Part shown: positions 52,426 through 61,967 of the stretch, piece after piece
How positions within the stretch are numbered: position 1 is the stretch's first letter
Layout of the letters: each line of letters opens with the position of its first letter
Assembly: GCF_020034665.1 (NCBI RefSeq)
Contig: NZ_JAIQDI010000001.1
Coordinates: 682,001 to 746,000, forward strand
Length of the DNA: 64,000 nucleotides
Direction: 5' to 3'
Source: Niabella beijingensis
GTDB lineage: Bacteria; Bacteroidota; Bacteroidia; Chitinophagales; Chitinophagaceae
The notes under the pieces: generated by a model
Told to the model about the DNA's origin: nothing
Seen by the model: the letters and a program-made list of their open reading frames with translations, nothing else
Databases searched by the model: none
Position numbers and translations under genes: made by a program

Positions 52426-53496
52426 ATGGCTTTTCCAAAGTTTGCAACTCCTCCGCCTCCCTCGTTTCATACGGTTCTTAAAAATCGGATACACGATTAT
52501 TTTGAATCAAAAGGAGTACGCAGCACGGGCAATTTCCGCCTGTATTCAAAAGCCTTGTTTTTGGTAGCTGGTTTCCTGGCCACTTATGTGCACCTGGTAT
52601 TTTTTACTCCCCCTGCTGTCTGGGCCATTGTGGAATGCCTGATCCTGGGTTTGTTCACTTCTGCCATCGGTTTTAACATCATGCATGATGGTGCGCACGG
52701 CAGCTTTAGCAGCAAACCCTGGGTGAATACCATCGCCGCATCCTCCCTCAATTTCCTTGGAGCCAATACGTTTATGTGGAAAATGAAGCACAATGTCATT
52801 CATCATGCTTATACCAATATCGACGGCATCGATGACGACCTTGATGCCAAGCCTTTTTTAAGATTGTGCGAATCCCAGAAATTTTACAAGATGCACCGTT
52901 ATCAGCATTTTTATTTCTGGCTGGCCTATTCCTTTCTCTACCTGTTCTGGATCTTTTTCTCCGACTATAAGAAATATTTCACCGGGAAAGTAGGCGATAT
53001 TCCCCTGAAAAAAATGAAAACAAAGGATCACCTGACATTCTGGGGATTCAAACTGCTTCATATTTTCTTATTCGTGGCATTACCGATCTATGTCCTGGGT
53101 TTTCAGGACTGGCTTACCGGGTTCCTGATCTATACGCTTTTCGCCGGTTTCGTGCTCAGCATTGTTTTCCAGCTGGCACACACGGTGGAAGACACGCATT
53201 TTCCGGTGGTGAATTCCCAGAACAATAAAGTAGACGATGAGTGGGCCATTCATCAGCTGAAAACAACCGCAAATTTTGCCACCAGGAACCGGCTGGCCTG
53301 CTGGTTCATGGGCGGACTGAACTTCCAGGTAGAACACCACCTGTTTCCCAAGATCTCCCATATCCATTACCCGAAGATCAACAGGATCATCAAGAACACC
53401 TGCGCTGAATTCAATGTCAATTATATTGAATACCGCCGGGTACGGCATGCTTTTGTCTCCCACGTTTCTTATCTGAAAGATCTCAGCCGGCCTTAA
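52426..53496 (+). CDS. membrane fatty acid desaturase
   Basis: A 356-residue, four-helix desaturase. The three histidine boxes that hold the di-iron centre are HDGAHG, HNVIHH and QVEHHLFP. The Gln in the third box is typical of the acyl-lipid delta-5/6-like front-end group; there is no fused cytochrome b5 domain. It would introduce double bases into membrane fatty acids, for example in response to cold. The position of the double bond cannot be told. It starts 105 bases after bshB1 with its own promoter. Confidence 0.93.
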   Translation: MAFPKFATPPPPSFHTVLKNRIHDYFESKGVRSTGNFRLYSKALFLVAGFLATYVHLVFFTPPAVWAIVECLILGLFTSAIGFNIMHDGAHGSFSSKPWVNTIAASSLNFLGANTFMWKMKHNVIHHAYTNIDGIDDDLDAKPFLRLCESQKFYKMHRYQHFYFWLAYSFLYLFWIFFSDYKKYFTGKVGDIPLKKMKTKDHLTFWGFKLLHIFLFVALPIYVLGFQDWLTGFLIYTLFAGFVLSIVFQLAHTVEDTHFPVVNSQNNKVDDEWAIHQLKTTANFATRNRLACWFMGGLNFQVEHHLFPKISHIHYPKINRIIKNTCAEFNVNYIEYRRVRHAFVSHVSYLKDLSRP

Positions 53497-53595
53497 GCAC
53501 GCAGGGCCGGGTACATTCCGTTTTTCTTTCCCGCGCAGCAGCAGCACTATTAATAAAATCAATACATTTGATATTATTTTAAGTTCCCGTTTGCC

Positions 53596-54060
53596 ATGAA
53601 AAGAATTCTTATTCCCCTCGTTTTTGTTTTTATTGCCGTTATGAATGTACAAGCCCAACAGAACAAAGCCGTTGTTCTATCCAATCACCAGGCCATTTAT
53701 GTTACCGATCTTAAAAAAGCTGCTGCTTTTTACGCGGATATTATCGGGCTGGAGCAGGTAGATGAGCCCTTCAAGATCGGCAAACATGCCTGGTTTAAGA
53801 CAGGCCCGAAGACCACCCTGCACATTATACTCGGTGCCGATAAGCCCCGGGAATATTTTAAGAACAACCACATGTGCTTCAGTGTGCCTTCACTGGAGGA
53901 TTTTATAAAAAAGCTGGATGCGAAGCAGGTCCCTTATGAAGATGTAAACGGAAAACGTTCCGCGATCACCAACCGTGTGGATGGTGTGAAGCAGATCTGG
54001 CTGCAGGATCCGGACAACTACTGGATCGAGATCAATAATGATCCCGCCATATTCCGGTAA
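53596..54060 (+). CDS. exported VOC/glyoxalase-fold protein
   Basis: A 154-residue protein with a signal peptide ending VQAQ (about residue 21) and a single vicinal-oxygen-chelate domain: HQAIYVTDLKKAAAFYADIIGLEQV at the start and IWLQDPDNYWIEIN at the end, with the metal-binding His and Glu positions recognisable. Export of this fold is unusual, as most glyoxalase-like enzymes are cytoplasmic. Substrate unknown. Confidence 0.83.
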   Translation: MKRILIPLVFVFIAVMNVQAQQNKAVVLSNHQAIYVTDLKKAAAFYADIIGLEQVDEPFKIGKHAWFKTGPKTTLHIILGADKPREYFKNNHMCFSVPSLEDFIKKLDAKQVPYEDVNGKRSAITNRVDGVKQIWLQDPDNYWIEINNDPAIFR

Positions 54061-54113
54061 GCAAATTTCCCCGGCCCCTCCTCCTGTTGTTGCGGAGCAA
54101 TAGCTTGTTTAGC

Positions 54114-54698
54114 TTATAATTCCTTCAGTGCTTTTTTCACCAGGAGCTCCAGGGCGATCCCCGGCTCCGCAGCAAGTACTTTTTCCACCGCCTGCATCGC
54201 CTGTGACCGTTGAATGCCAAGCGCCAGCAATGCTTCTGTGGCATCCTGCCGTACCCCTGCGGGCGCCGATACGGTTGCTACCGGCAGGTCCTGGTTGAGT
54301 TTGCCCAGCTTATCTTTAAGTTCCAGCACCACACGTTCGGCTGTTTTTTTCCCGATCCCCTTGATGCGTTCCAGTGTTTTTACATCACTGTAGGCAATCG
54401 CTTTAATCAGTTCTTCCGGTTTCATATAAGAAAGCATCAGCCGTGCCGTACCGGCACCAATACCGGATACACTGATCAATCCCAGGAACAGCTCCTTTTC
54501 CGTTCTTTCGGCAAAACCATACAGCAGCTGCGCATCCTCGCGTATAATAAGATGTGTGAACAGCAGCCCTTCATTCAGTGGCTCTATCTTCGAATAGGTG
54601 TTTAAACTGATGTGCACTTCAAACCCTACCCCGTTCACATCAACAGTAACGGCAGATGGTGTTTTATCAATAAAACGGCCTTTTAAATATGCATACAT
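54114..54698 (-). CDS. ruvA: Holliday junction branch migration protein RuvA
   Basis: A 194-residue RuvA. The OB-fold N-terminus MYAYLKGRFIDKTPSAVTVDVNGVGFEVHIS, two helix-hairpin-helix motifs (GAGTARLML and KGIGKKTAERVVLELKDKL), and a C-terminal three-helix domain that contacts RuvB are all present. TAAATTCG, one base from the -7 consensus, lies four nt before the ATG. Confidence 0.95.
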   Translation of the reverse strand: MYAYLKGRFIDKTPSAVTVDVNGVGFEVHISLNTYSKIEPLNEGLLFTHLIIREDAQLLYGFAERTEKELFLGLISVSGIGAGTARLMLSYMKPEELIKAIAYSDVKTLERIKGIGKKTAERVVLELKDKLGKLNQDLPVATVSAPAGVRQDATEALLALGIQRSQAMQAVEKVLAAEPGIALELLVKKALKEL

Positions 54699-54799
54699 GA
54701 CGCGAATTTAACGGTTTCCGGTCTTATACACCCTCTCCGTTACCGTTGCCGCCGCCGAAAATTTGCCGGCTCAATTTTTAATACATGTGCTTTATCCCC

Positions 54800-54807
54800 T
54801 AACTTTG
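54800..54807 (+). promoter_or_regulatory. -7 box of the fabH promoter
   Basis: TAACTTTG matches TAnnTTTG and lies 21 nt before the fabH ATG. Confidence 0.55.
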
Positions 54808-54828
54808 GCGCTAAATTTTTTTTACCAG

Positions 54829-55830
54829 ATGAGCAATAAAGTTATAGCGGCGATCACTGCAGTGGGCGGATATGTTCCTGAGGACAAACTGACCAATTTC
54901 GACCTGGAAAAAATAGTGGATACCACGGATGAATGGATCCGCACACGGACGGGCATTGAAGAGCGCCGGATACTGAAAGGGGAAGGCAAGGGCACATCTG
55001 AAATGATCGTTCCTGCAGTAAAACAACTGTGTGAGAAGCGCGGTATCGAGCCGGCAGAGATCGATTGCTTAATTGTTGCAACGGTAACGCCCGACATGGT
55101 TTTTCCAGCCACAGCGAATATCGTCTGCGATAAGATCGGCGCAAAAAATGCCTGGGGTTTTGACGTGTCAGCTGCCTGCTCCGGCTTTCTTTATACACTA
55201 ACACTTGGAGCCTCGATGATCGAAAGCGGGCGCTATAAAAAAGTAGTTGTTGTAGGAGCTGATAAAATGAGTTCGATCATCGATTATACCGATCGTACTA
55301 CCTGTATCATCTTCGGTGACGGGGCTGCGGCAGTATTGCTGGAACCCAGCCAGAACGGCCATGGTATCAAAGACAGCATTTTGAGAAGCGACGGAAGCGG
55401 TGCCCAGTACCTGCGCATGAAGGCCGGAGGTTCCATGTATCCTGCCAGCGCTGAAACCGTAGCTGCCCGCGAACACTATGCCTACCAGGAAGGAAAAACC
55501 GTTTTCAAATTTGCAGTTACCGGTATGGCGGATGTCAGCGCTCAATTGCTGGAACGCAACCAGCTTACCGGAAATGATATCGCCTGGCTGGCCCCTCATC
55601 AGGCCAACCTCCGGATCATCGATGCTACCGCGCAGCGGATCGGTCTTCCAAAAGAAAAAGTGATGATCAATATCCAGAAATTCGGCAACACTACCGCCGC
55701 AACCATTCCGCTTTGCCTTTGGGAATGGGAAAACAAACTGCGTACCGGAGACAAGCTTGTGCTTGCTGCATTTGGCGGCGGTTTTACCTGGGGGGCCACC
55801 CTGGTGGAATGGGCCTACGACGGCAAATAA
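54829..55830 (+). CDS. fabH: 3-oxoacyl-[acyl-carrier-protein] synthase III
   Basis: A 333-residue condensing enzyme that starts fatty acid synthesis from acyl-CoA and malonyl-ACP. The catalytic Cys117 is in [11 protein letters not shown], the His in APHQAN, and the Asn in [11 protein letters not shown]. The ATG at 54829 ([18 protein letters not shown]) matches relatives; an earlier in-frame start would add 22 non-homologous residues. Confidence 0.95.
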   Translation: MSNKVIAAITAVGGYVPEDKLTNFDLEKIVDTTDEWIRTRTGIEERRILKGEGKGTSEMIVPAVKQLCEKRGIEPAEIDCLIVATVTPDMVFPATANIVCDKIGAKNAWGFDVSAACSGFLYTLTLGASMIESGRYKKVVVVGADKMSSIIDYTDRTTCIIFGDGAAAVLLEPSQNGHGIKDSILRSDGSGAQYLRMKAGGSMYPASAETVAAREHYAYQEGKTVFKFAVTGMADVSAQLLERNQLTGNDIAWLAPHQANLRIIDATAQRIGLPKEKVMINIQKFGNTTAATIPLCLWEWENKLRTGDKLVLAAFGGGFTWGATLVEWAYDGK

Positions 55831-55836
55831 AAAACT

Positions 55837-57024
55837 TTAGGATACAACATTGGTACGGGATCTTACGGGGTCCCTTTTTTGTGTGCCGGCTTTCCCGTAA
55901 ATAAGCAGCAGTGCAAGCAATAAGGGCATTAGTTCCCGGAGCGGCAGCTGCTGAATCCCGGAAAAATGAATCACCAGCGCTGCAAGGATGCAGGCTGCGG
56001 CAAAAACGGTATACCCTATTGTAAACCGGCTGTGTTTGTGTATAACAAATGCCATAACCGTATTGAATGGCAGGGCCCACAAAACATTCCAGTTATAGGC
56101 ACAGGAATGATGGTTGGTCAGGAACCACATGAACAGCAATTGCAGTCCCAGCAGCCCTGTAACAAAAAGTACGATACCATCCACCGGCTTCCGGAACCGG
56201 TACAGGCCTTTTACAAAATGAACGGCCGCCACCAGCAGCAACACAGCCAGCAATATCCAGAATGGTGTGTCGGGCCCCGGGGCCGTTGCTCCTTTTTTTG
56301 CAGGCAGGATCAGCCGCGTCTCAACAAAGCCGGCTCCGTTATAGCGGGCATTTTTAAAGGCCGTGTAAAGATAATCCGGTAAAAAAAGAGCGCTGTGCTC
56401 GTCCATTGCAGCATCAACCGGGCTTCCCAGTATGATATCGATCCCAAAACGCTCCCATGGCTTATCTGCAAGATAGCTGTCAATTACCCTTCTGAAGCTC
56501 AGCTGCCGGTTTTCCAGTGCAGGACCGAAACGGAAGGATGCGCCCAGGGTCTGCGGGAAGACATCACGGACGCGCGTTGCACAATTATCATAAAGGAAAT
56601 CATAACGGTACGCCCGGTTCGCCGGCAGGAGGTTTTGCTCCAGAAAGGCCCGGATCCTTTTTTTTCCGGCGTCATCCAGGTAAAGCACCTGTTCCGTCAC
56701 ACTACGCCCCTCCAGTTCATAGGTTTTCAAAAAACTGTAGAACGGTTCCTTATCCAGGAAATACAACAGCTTTCCCAATGTGAATTTTGAATAGAACTGC
56801 GGATCGTTAAAATCGAAGGTGCCGTAATTATAGACCTCATCGGTACCCTGAATACTGTCAACAATCCGGATCGCCGTATGTCCGAATGATGCATACAACT
56901 CACCGCCCGTTCCGCAGGTAAGGATACTGATCTGTTGCCGGCTTTCTCCTGCTGTAGCTGTTTGCTGCCCGTACAGAACCGGAACAATCAATAAAAACAG
57001 CAGACCGGAGAACCATTTTTTCAT
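55837..57024 (-). CDS. DUF4105/Lnb-type membrane protein
   Basis: A 395-residue protein. The signal peptide is followed by the Lnb N-terminal periplasmic domain (DUF4105), recognised by ILTCGTGGELYASFGHTAIRI, the GKLLYFLDKEPFY segment, and the conserved YDFLYDNCATRVRDVF near residue 145. The C-terminal third has about four or five transmembrane helices. The function of the family is unknown. It ends a three-gene minus-strand run after a CoA-binding protein and a YceI protein, with 15-16-base gaps. Confidence 0.83.
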   Translation of the reverse strand: MKKWFSGLLFLLIVPVLYGQQTATAGESRQQISILTCGTGGELYASFGHTAIRIVDSIQGTDEVYNYGTFDFNDPQFYSKFTLGKLLYFLDKEPFYSFLKTYELEGRSVTEQVLYLDDAGKKRIRAFLEQNLLPANRAYRYDFLYDNCATRVRDVFPQTLGASFRFGPALENRQLSFRRVIDSYLADKPWERFGIDIILGSPVDAAMDEHSALFLPDYLYTAFKNARYNGAGFVETRLILPAKKGATAPGPDTPFWILLAVLLLVAAVHFVKGLYRFRKPVDGIVLFVTGLLGLQLLFMWFLTNHHSCAYNWNVLWALPFNTVMAFVIHKHSRFTIGYTVFAAACILAALVIHFSGIQQLPLRELMPLLLALLLIYGKAGTQKRDPVRSRTNVVS

Positions 57025-57039
57025 AGGAGCTGCGGCTTC

Positions 57040-57579
57040 TTATTTTTTTGCAACAACAGAAAGGCTGACGGCCACTTTATCCGACATGGTAATGCTGCTG
57101 CCACCGATTTTATAGTCGAGCCGGTTCAGGGAAAAATTACCGGTAAGCTGGTAACCGCCATCTACAGGTTTGGCGATAAAGTCAAACTGAATGGGCTTGG
57201 AAATACCATGCATCGTCAGCGTAGCCTCCGCATAATAAACATTTCCCTGTTTGGGCAGGATGCGTTTCGACTGGATGCGGAGCTGGGGATATTGTGCTGC
57301 ATCAAAAAAGTCAGGTTGCTTCAGATGGTTATCCCTGCGCTGGATGCCGGTACTGATGGTTGCAACATCAACGGTTACATCAAAATGACTTTTCCCCGGG
57401 TCAGCGGTGTTCAACTGTACCACTCCTTTTAACCCTTTAAGGCTTCCTTCCACATCCGCTCCCATATTTTTGATCGCAAATACTATCTTACTTTCTGCAT
57501 CAACCGGTTTTAGCTGCTGCGCTGTTAACGGGATTGTGAACACAAGGATCAGCGCGGTTAAAAGCAATACTCTTCTCAT
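57040..57579 (-). CDS. YceI-family lipid-binding protein
   Basis: A 179-residue exported protein with a signal peptide ending TAQQ and a lipocalin-like YceI barrel: the start VDAESKIVFAIKNMGADVEGSLKGLKGVV, the middle RDNHLKQPDFFDAAQYP, and the ITMSDKVAVSLSV end are characteristic. YceI proteins bind isoprenoid-type lipids in the periplasm. Operon with the CoA-binding protein upstream and DUF4105 downstream. Confidence 0.9.
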   Translation of the reverse strand: MRRVLLLTALILVFTIPLTAQQLKPVDAESKIVFAIKNMGADVEGSLKGLKGVVQLNTADPGKSHFDVTVDVATISTGIQRRDNHLKQPDFFDAAQYPQLRIQSKRILPKQGNVYYAEATLTMHGISKPIQFDFIAKPVDGGYQLTGNFSLNRLDYKIGGSSITMSDKVAVSLSVVAKK

Positions 57580-57595
57580 AACGTTTTTGATTTAT

Positions 57596-57958
57596 TTAAT
57601 ACTGACTGGTTGTTAACAACACCAAAGTGCATGCTTCCACCGGCTCTATACCGGCAGCTTTGATCTTTGCTGAAAGGGCATCGTTTTCCGCTCCCGGATT
57701 AAAGATGACCCTTTTGGGATGTAATTTCAGGATATATTCCTCGTATTGCTGCTGATGGAGCGGGTTGAGGTATACGGTTACGGTATCCACGCCCTCCGCA
57801 TCCGGCTGCTCTTTTTGTATTACCACATCACCGATCTGTCCGGCCTGTTTGCCGATGGCCACCACTTCATGTCCATGGGTACGCAACCGCCTGATCGCCA
57901 TATTGCTGTAGCGGGCGGGGTTTTCAGAGGCTCCAAGGACAACTGTCTTTTTATTCAT
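57596..57958 (-). CDS. CoA-binding domain protein
   Basis: A 120-residue single-domain CoA-binding protein (YccU-like). VVLGASENPARYSNMAIRRL near the N-terminus and RVIFNPGAEND with the EACTLVLL end mark the Rossmann-like fold. The function is unknown; relatives bind CoA or nucleotide. It probably heads an operon with the YceI gene 16 bases downstream. Confidence 0.85.
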   Translation of the reverse strand: MNKKTVVLGASENPARYSNMAIRRLRTHGHEVVAIGKQAGQIGDVVIQKEQPDAEGVDTVTVYLNPLHQQQYEEYILKLHPKRVIFNPGAENDALSAKIKAAGIEPVEACTLVLLTTSQY

Positions 57959-58040
57959 ATATTTTCTTCACTCCGTTATAGTAGAACAGGCTGCTCCTGT
58001 AAAAGGTTGCAGCCTGTTCCATGAATTGACGGTTATCTGA

Positions 58041-59684
58041 CTAAACCAACATTCGCAGCGGTTCTTCCAGTAATTGTTTTAATGTTTGCAGGAAGGCAGC
58101 ACCGGTAGCTCCGTCCACTACCCGGTGGTCGCAGGTCAGTGTTACCTTCATGATATTGCCGATTCCGATCTGTCCGTTTTTAACAACCGGCACCTCGTTG
58201 ATCGCCCCTACTGCCAGGATGCAGGATGCGGGAGGGTTGATGATGGCTGTGAATTCTTCGATGCCGAACATACCCAGATTGGAAATGGTGAATGTATTCC
58301 CCTCCCAGTCGGCTGGCTGCAGTTTTTTATTTTTCGCTTTCTGTGCAAATTCTTTTACCTCACCGGCGATCTGTGAAAGGGATTTTGTGTCTGCAAAACG
58401 CACTACAGGTACCAGCAGCCCTTCTTCCACGGCCACGGCCACCCCGATGCTCACGTGGTGGTTAACCCGGATGCTTTCGCCCATCCAGCTGCTGTTGATG
58501 GCCGGATGTTTTTTCAGTGCCACTGCACAGGCTTTCAGCACCATATCATTGTAAGAGATCTTATTGGCGGAGATCTCGTTCAGCTGGGCACGGCTGGCAA
58601 CCGCCTTATCCATGTTGATCTCCATCGTAAGATAGAACTCCGGTGCAGAGAATTTCACTTCAGACAGTCGGCGGCTGATGGTTTTACGCATTTGCGAAAC
58701 CGGGATGTCCTCGTACTGCTCCTGCCCTGCAGGAACTGCTGCCATTGCAGGGGCTGCGCCTGCAGTTGCGCTCTTCGCGGCAGGTTGATAATTATCAATA
58801 TCGGATTTAACGATCCTTCCGTTGTCGCCGCTTCCTTTAACACTGCCCAGGTCAATCCCTTTTTCAGCAGCTAATTTTTTTGCCAGCGGAGAAGCTTTAA
58901 CACGGCCGCCATCTGCAGTCGTTGCGGGGGCTTCTTCCTGCTGCGCCGCAGGAGCGGCCGCTTCAGCGGCTTTTGATTCGGGCTGCGGCTGATCTCCGGA
59001 AGAAGGAGCTGCGCCACCGCCTTTTACGGCAGCTACGATGGCATCCACATCTACCTTGGATGCTTCTCCTATGATGCAAAGCAGGTCGTTCACCTGTATT
59101 TTTTCTCCTTTTGCGGCGCCCTGGTACAGCAATGTTCCGTTCTTATAGCTTTCCAGTTCCATGGTCGCTTTATCGGTTTCGATCTCTGCCAGTAAATCGC
59201 CTTTTTTAACAGGATCGCCTACATTTTTAGCCCAGCTGGCGATCACCCCTTCTGTCATGGTATCACTTAAACGGGGCATCAGTACCACTTCCTCCATCTT
59301 TGATACATCCACCAATGGTGCAGCAGCGGCCTTCGGTTCTTCTTTGGGAGTTTCTTTCGGTGCTTCTTTTGGTGTTTCTGCGGCCGGAGCGGCACTTTTC
59401 TTTGCATCCCCCCCGTTTCCGCCAACCAAACCGGAAATATCCTCCCCGGCTTCACCAACGATCGCTAACAGATCATCTACCTGCAGCTTACTTCCTTTAG
59501 GCCCTCCCAGGTGGAGGATCACACCGTCTTTATAGCTTTCCAGTTCCATAGTGGCTTTATCAGTCTCGATCTCTGCCAGTAAATCGCCTTTTTTAACAGG
59601 ATCACCCACTTTTTTATGCCAGTCTGCAATCACCCCTTCTGTCATGGTATCACTCAAACGGGGCATTAATATCTTCTCAGCCAT
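58041..59684 (-). CDS. pdhC: pyruvate dehydrogenase E2 (dihydrolipoamide acetyltransferase)
   Basis: A 547-residue E2. Two lipoyl domains (residues about 1-78 and 130-207) each carry the lipoylated lysine in ETDKATMELES (Lys43 and Lys172). Ala/Pro/Glu-rich linkers, a peripheral subunit-binding domain (VKASPLAKKLAAEKGIDL, near residue 275) and the catalytic domain with DHRVVDGATGAAF (His and Asp) follow. It builds the core of the pyruvate dehydrogenase complex. The E1 and E3 genes are not adjacent. Confidence 0.94.
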   Translation of the reverse strand: MAEKILMPRLSDTMTEGVIADWHKKVGDPVKKGDLLAEIETDKATMELESYKDGVILHLGGPKGSKLQVDDLLAIVGEAGEDISGLVGGNGGDAKKSAAPAAETPKEAPKETPKEEPKAAAAPLVDVSKMEEVVLMPRLSDTMTEGVIASWAKNVGDPVKKGDLLAEIETDKATMELESYKNGTLLYQGAAKGEKIQVNDLLCIIGEASKVDVDAIVAAVKGGGAAPSSGDQPQPESKAAEAAAPAAQQEEAPATTADGGRVKASPLAKKLAAEKGIDLGSVKGSGDNGRIVKSDIDNYQPAAKSATAGAAPAMAAVPAGQEQYEDIPVSQMRKTISRRLSEVKFSAPEFYLTMEINMDKAVASRAQLNEISANKISYNDMVLKACAVALKKHPAINSSWMGESIRVNHHVSIGVAVAVEEGLLVPVVRFADTKSLSQIAGEVKEFAQKAKNKKLQPADWEGNTFTISNLGMFGIEEFTAIINPPASCILAVGAINEVPVVKNGQIGIGNIMKVTLTCDHRVVDGATGAAFLQTLKQLLEEPLRMLV

Positions 59685-59996
59685 TACCTATTTATTTTCG
59701 CCGAAATTAAGATAAAATGATGAATTTGCAGGAAAAGATCATGAGGTTTGACCGAGAAGATTTTTTACGCACCGGCTTCATTAGAAAGACACTGAGCCTG
59801 CGATCCGCTCCGTTACTGATTTCCCCGGACAGGATTATTTTTCCTTTAATTTCCAGAAAACAGCAGCATTTATAATATTAATTGTAGTTCTGGCATTTAT
59901 CTTTGCAGTGTTCTTATCTGTAACCCTGCAGATTTCCTTTTTTTATACGCAACCAATTTGCTAATTTGGCGCGTCTGTAGCATGTATTCAATCGAA
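59685..59996. other. intergenic stretch with a possible promoter
   Basis: 312 bp between divergent genes, without a recognised reading frame. It holds one exact -7 box on the plus strand (TATCTTTG, 59898-59905) about 90 nt before the next gene. The first 100 bases, upstream of pdhC, contain TAATTTCG, one mismatch from the consensus, on the minus strand. Confidence 0.45.
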
Positions 59997-60644
59997 ATGA
60001 AAAAAGCAGTTTTAACAATATTAATCGGATTATTGCTGAGTACTGTGGTTTGGAGCCAAAAAAAACTGACAGAAGCCACTATTTATTATGATATCGTCAT
60101 CAATACCAGCAATGATAAGCCCAGCAAGGCAGACATGCTGGATGGTGCCACCAGCGTTATTTATCTGAAAGGGAACGCCAGCCGGGCCGATATGATCAGC
60201 TCCCTGGGCACCGAATCCGTTATCCTTGACGGAAAGACCGGGGGCGCTACCATTTTAAAGGATTACGGCGAAAAATATATGATGAAACTTTCCGCTGCCG
60301 ACTGGAAGAACCACAACAAGAAGAACGAGAACATTACCTATACGATCGAAGACGAGTTTAAGACCATTGCCAACTACAATTGTCAGAAGGCGATCGGCAA
60401 AATGACCGACGGTACCACATTTACCGTTTATTTTACAAAGGACCTGATACCTGTAAATACCGAATTCCAGTACCTCAATAAGAACCTGCCGGGCCTGGTA
60501 ATGGAATACGGAGCCTCTGACGGAAAAACGAAAGTTACCTATACGGTTTCCAATATTGATTTTAGTGCGGTTCCGTTGTCAAAATTCGATCTTCCGGAAT
60601 CCGGCTACCGGATCATCCCTTATACCGATAAAAGCAAAAAGTGA
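59997..60644 (+). CDS. GLPGLI-like exported protein
   Basis: A 215-residue protein with a signal peptide ending near WSQ (residue 20). A central YNCQKAIGKMTDGTTFTVYFTKDLIPV region is followed by the NLPGLVMEY motif that marks the GLPGLI/DUF4412-like group of Bacteroidota. A periplasmic or surface role with unknown function is likely. The ATG at 59997 is used because the upstream in-frame extension lacks a signal peptide. Confidence 0.75.
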   Translation: MKKAVLTILIGLLLSTVVWSQKKLTEATIYYDIVINTSNDKPSKADMLDGATSVIYLKGNASRADMISSLGTESVILDGKTGGATILKDYGEKYMMKLSAADWKNHNKKNENITYTIEDEFKTIANYNCQKAIGKMTDGTTFTVYFTKDLIPVNTEFQYLNKNLPGLVMEYGASDGKTKVTYTVSNIDFSAVPLSKFDLPESGYRIIPYTDKSKK

Positions 60645-60653
60645 ACATAAACT

Positions 60654-60679
60654 AAAAAAGTGCCGGCCGGCACTTTTTT
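60654..60679. terminator. bidirectional terminator between the GLPGLI-like and rhodanese genes
   Basis: A perfect 26-bp palindrome: A-run, GTGCC, GGCC, GGCAC, T-run. It has no spare loop beyond the centre bases and can stop transcription from both sides. Confidence 0.8.
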
Positions 60680-60698
60680 TATGGATCTGTATCTTAGT

Positions 60699-61007
60699 TT
60701 ATTGCTCAAATGCGTCCCGCCATGCAAGTACCCCGCCTTCCACATTTACGGTGTTCTTAAATCCCATTGAATCCAGCAGCAGGCAGGCTGCAGCACTTCT
60801 TTTCCCGCTGCGGCAATGAATGATCACTTCTTCCTCCTTCAGTGGTTCCAGCTCATCGGTTTCCATATTCTGAATGGTACCAAGCGGGATCAGTTTACCA
60901 CCGATATTATATTCCTCATACTCGGCCGGCTCTCTTACATCAATCAGATTGATCTTTTCGCCGCTGTCTATTCTTTTTTTAAGTTCCTGAACGGTAATAC
61001 TATTCAT
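60699..61007 (-). CDS. rhodanese-domain protein
   Basis: A 102-residue single-domain sulfurtransferase. LIDVREPAEYEEYNI marks the N-terminal motif; the catalytic loop is CRSGKRSA with the active-site cysteine, and the end is the GGVLAW motif. Sulfur donor and acceptor are unknown. It is cytoplasmic, without a leader peptide. Confidence 0.9.
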   Translation of the reverse strand: MNSITVQELKKRIDSGEKINLIDVREPAEYEEYNIGGKLIPLGTIQNMETDELEPLKEEEVIIHCRSGKRSAAACLLLDSMGFKNTVNVEGGVLAWRDAFEQ

Positions 61008-61037
61008 AACATTCTATTTTATTGGTTATCCGGAAAT

Positions 61038-61874
61038 CTATTCCTGTGTACCAGAGTCCTCCTTCAGCGAATCCCTGCTGCTTCCGCCTCCGGTAGAATC
61101 CACTACCGGCCGTTCCTGACTCAGCCATACATCCACGATCTGACCCGGCCGGATGGATCTTGGATTTCCGTCCACATCAAACCGTTCCGGATTCTGCCGG
61201 TATACAAATGCGCTGGCAGTGTCTGTTACACCCGGGGAAAGAATAACGGATCCGATCCCGATGCCCTTGCCACCCAGCGTTGCCGCCGCTTCTGAATAGG
61301 TAAGTCCTACAAGATTGGGAACCAGGAATGAAGTACCCAGGCCACTTCCGATCACCAGATCGATCTTTGCCCCCTGTCTTATTTTTGCTCCCGGCTGTAT
61401 GGCCACACCATTATACAATTGCTCCAGTACCGTATTTTTAGCAAAATCAGGTCTGAAGGTGGTATCCCCCAGCTTCAGCCCCATATTATTCAGTGTAAAT
61501 TCCGCACTGCGCAGGCTGTACCCAACAATATTCGGCATTTCAATCAGTGGCGGTGCGGCGCGGTTAATGGTCAGGTATACGGTCCGGCTCGATTTTACCA
61601 CCTCATATTCATCCGGCACCTGGCGTACCACCTGCAACGGCTTCAGCGTATCGTTGTAGATACTGTCCTGCACCACCACTTCAAAGCCGGCATCCGTAAG
61701 GATCTTTTCCGCCTGCGAAAAAGTTTTTCCCAGTAAGGGGGGAACCGTTTTTGCATCATTGTGGTGGGTCAGCCAGCCCAACGAGAGGATCACCATCGAA
61801 AAAACGGCCAGAGCCAGGACGATCCCGGCCAGTATGTTCACCCAGAGTGGTCTTCTTGTTATAAAACGAAACAT
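61038..61874 (-). CDS. membrane-anchored PASTA-domain protein
   Basis: A 278-residue protein with one transmembrane helix (about residues 11-33) and three PASTA repeats in the periplasm: PLLGKTFSQAEKILTDAG, PNIVGYSLRSAEFTLNNMG and PNLVGLTYSEAAATLGGKG. A Ser/Gly/Asp-rich tail ends the protein. No kinase domain is fused, unlike Stk-type proteins. PASTA domains bind peptidoglycan fragments. It starts 93 bases after the ddl stop, on the same strand. Confidence 0.88.
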   Translation of the reverse strand: MFRFITRRPLWVNILAGIVLALAVFSMVILSLGWLTHHNDAKTVPPLLGKTFSQAEKILTDAGFEVVVQDSIYNDTLKPLQVVRQVPDEYEVVKSSRTVYLTINRAAPPLIEMPNIVGYSLRSAEFTLNNMGLKLGDTTFRPDFAKNTVLEQLYNGVAIQPGAKIRQGAKIDLVIGSGLGTSFLVPNLVGLTYSEAAATLGGKGIGIGSVILSPGVTDTASAFVYRQNPERFDVDGNPRSIRPGQIVDVWLSQERPVVDSTGGGSSRDSLKEDSGTQE

Positions 61875-61967
61875 GTGTTGATTATTCGGTAAATATAGGA
61901 TAAACTTGTTTTGTGCAAACCAAAAAAGGGGGCAAATCAGCCGGTATATCACCCGCCCGTATTCCGT

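Noticed and set aside
55857..55882. Terminator between fabH and the DUF4105 gene
   Set aside because: The stem GGGATC/GGTCCC pairs at only five of six positions and overlaps the coding end of the minus-strand gene; too weak to call.
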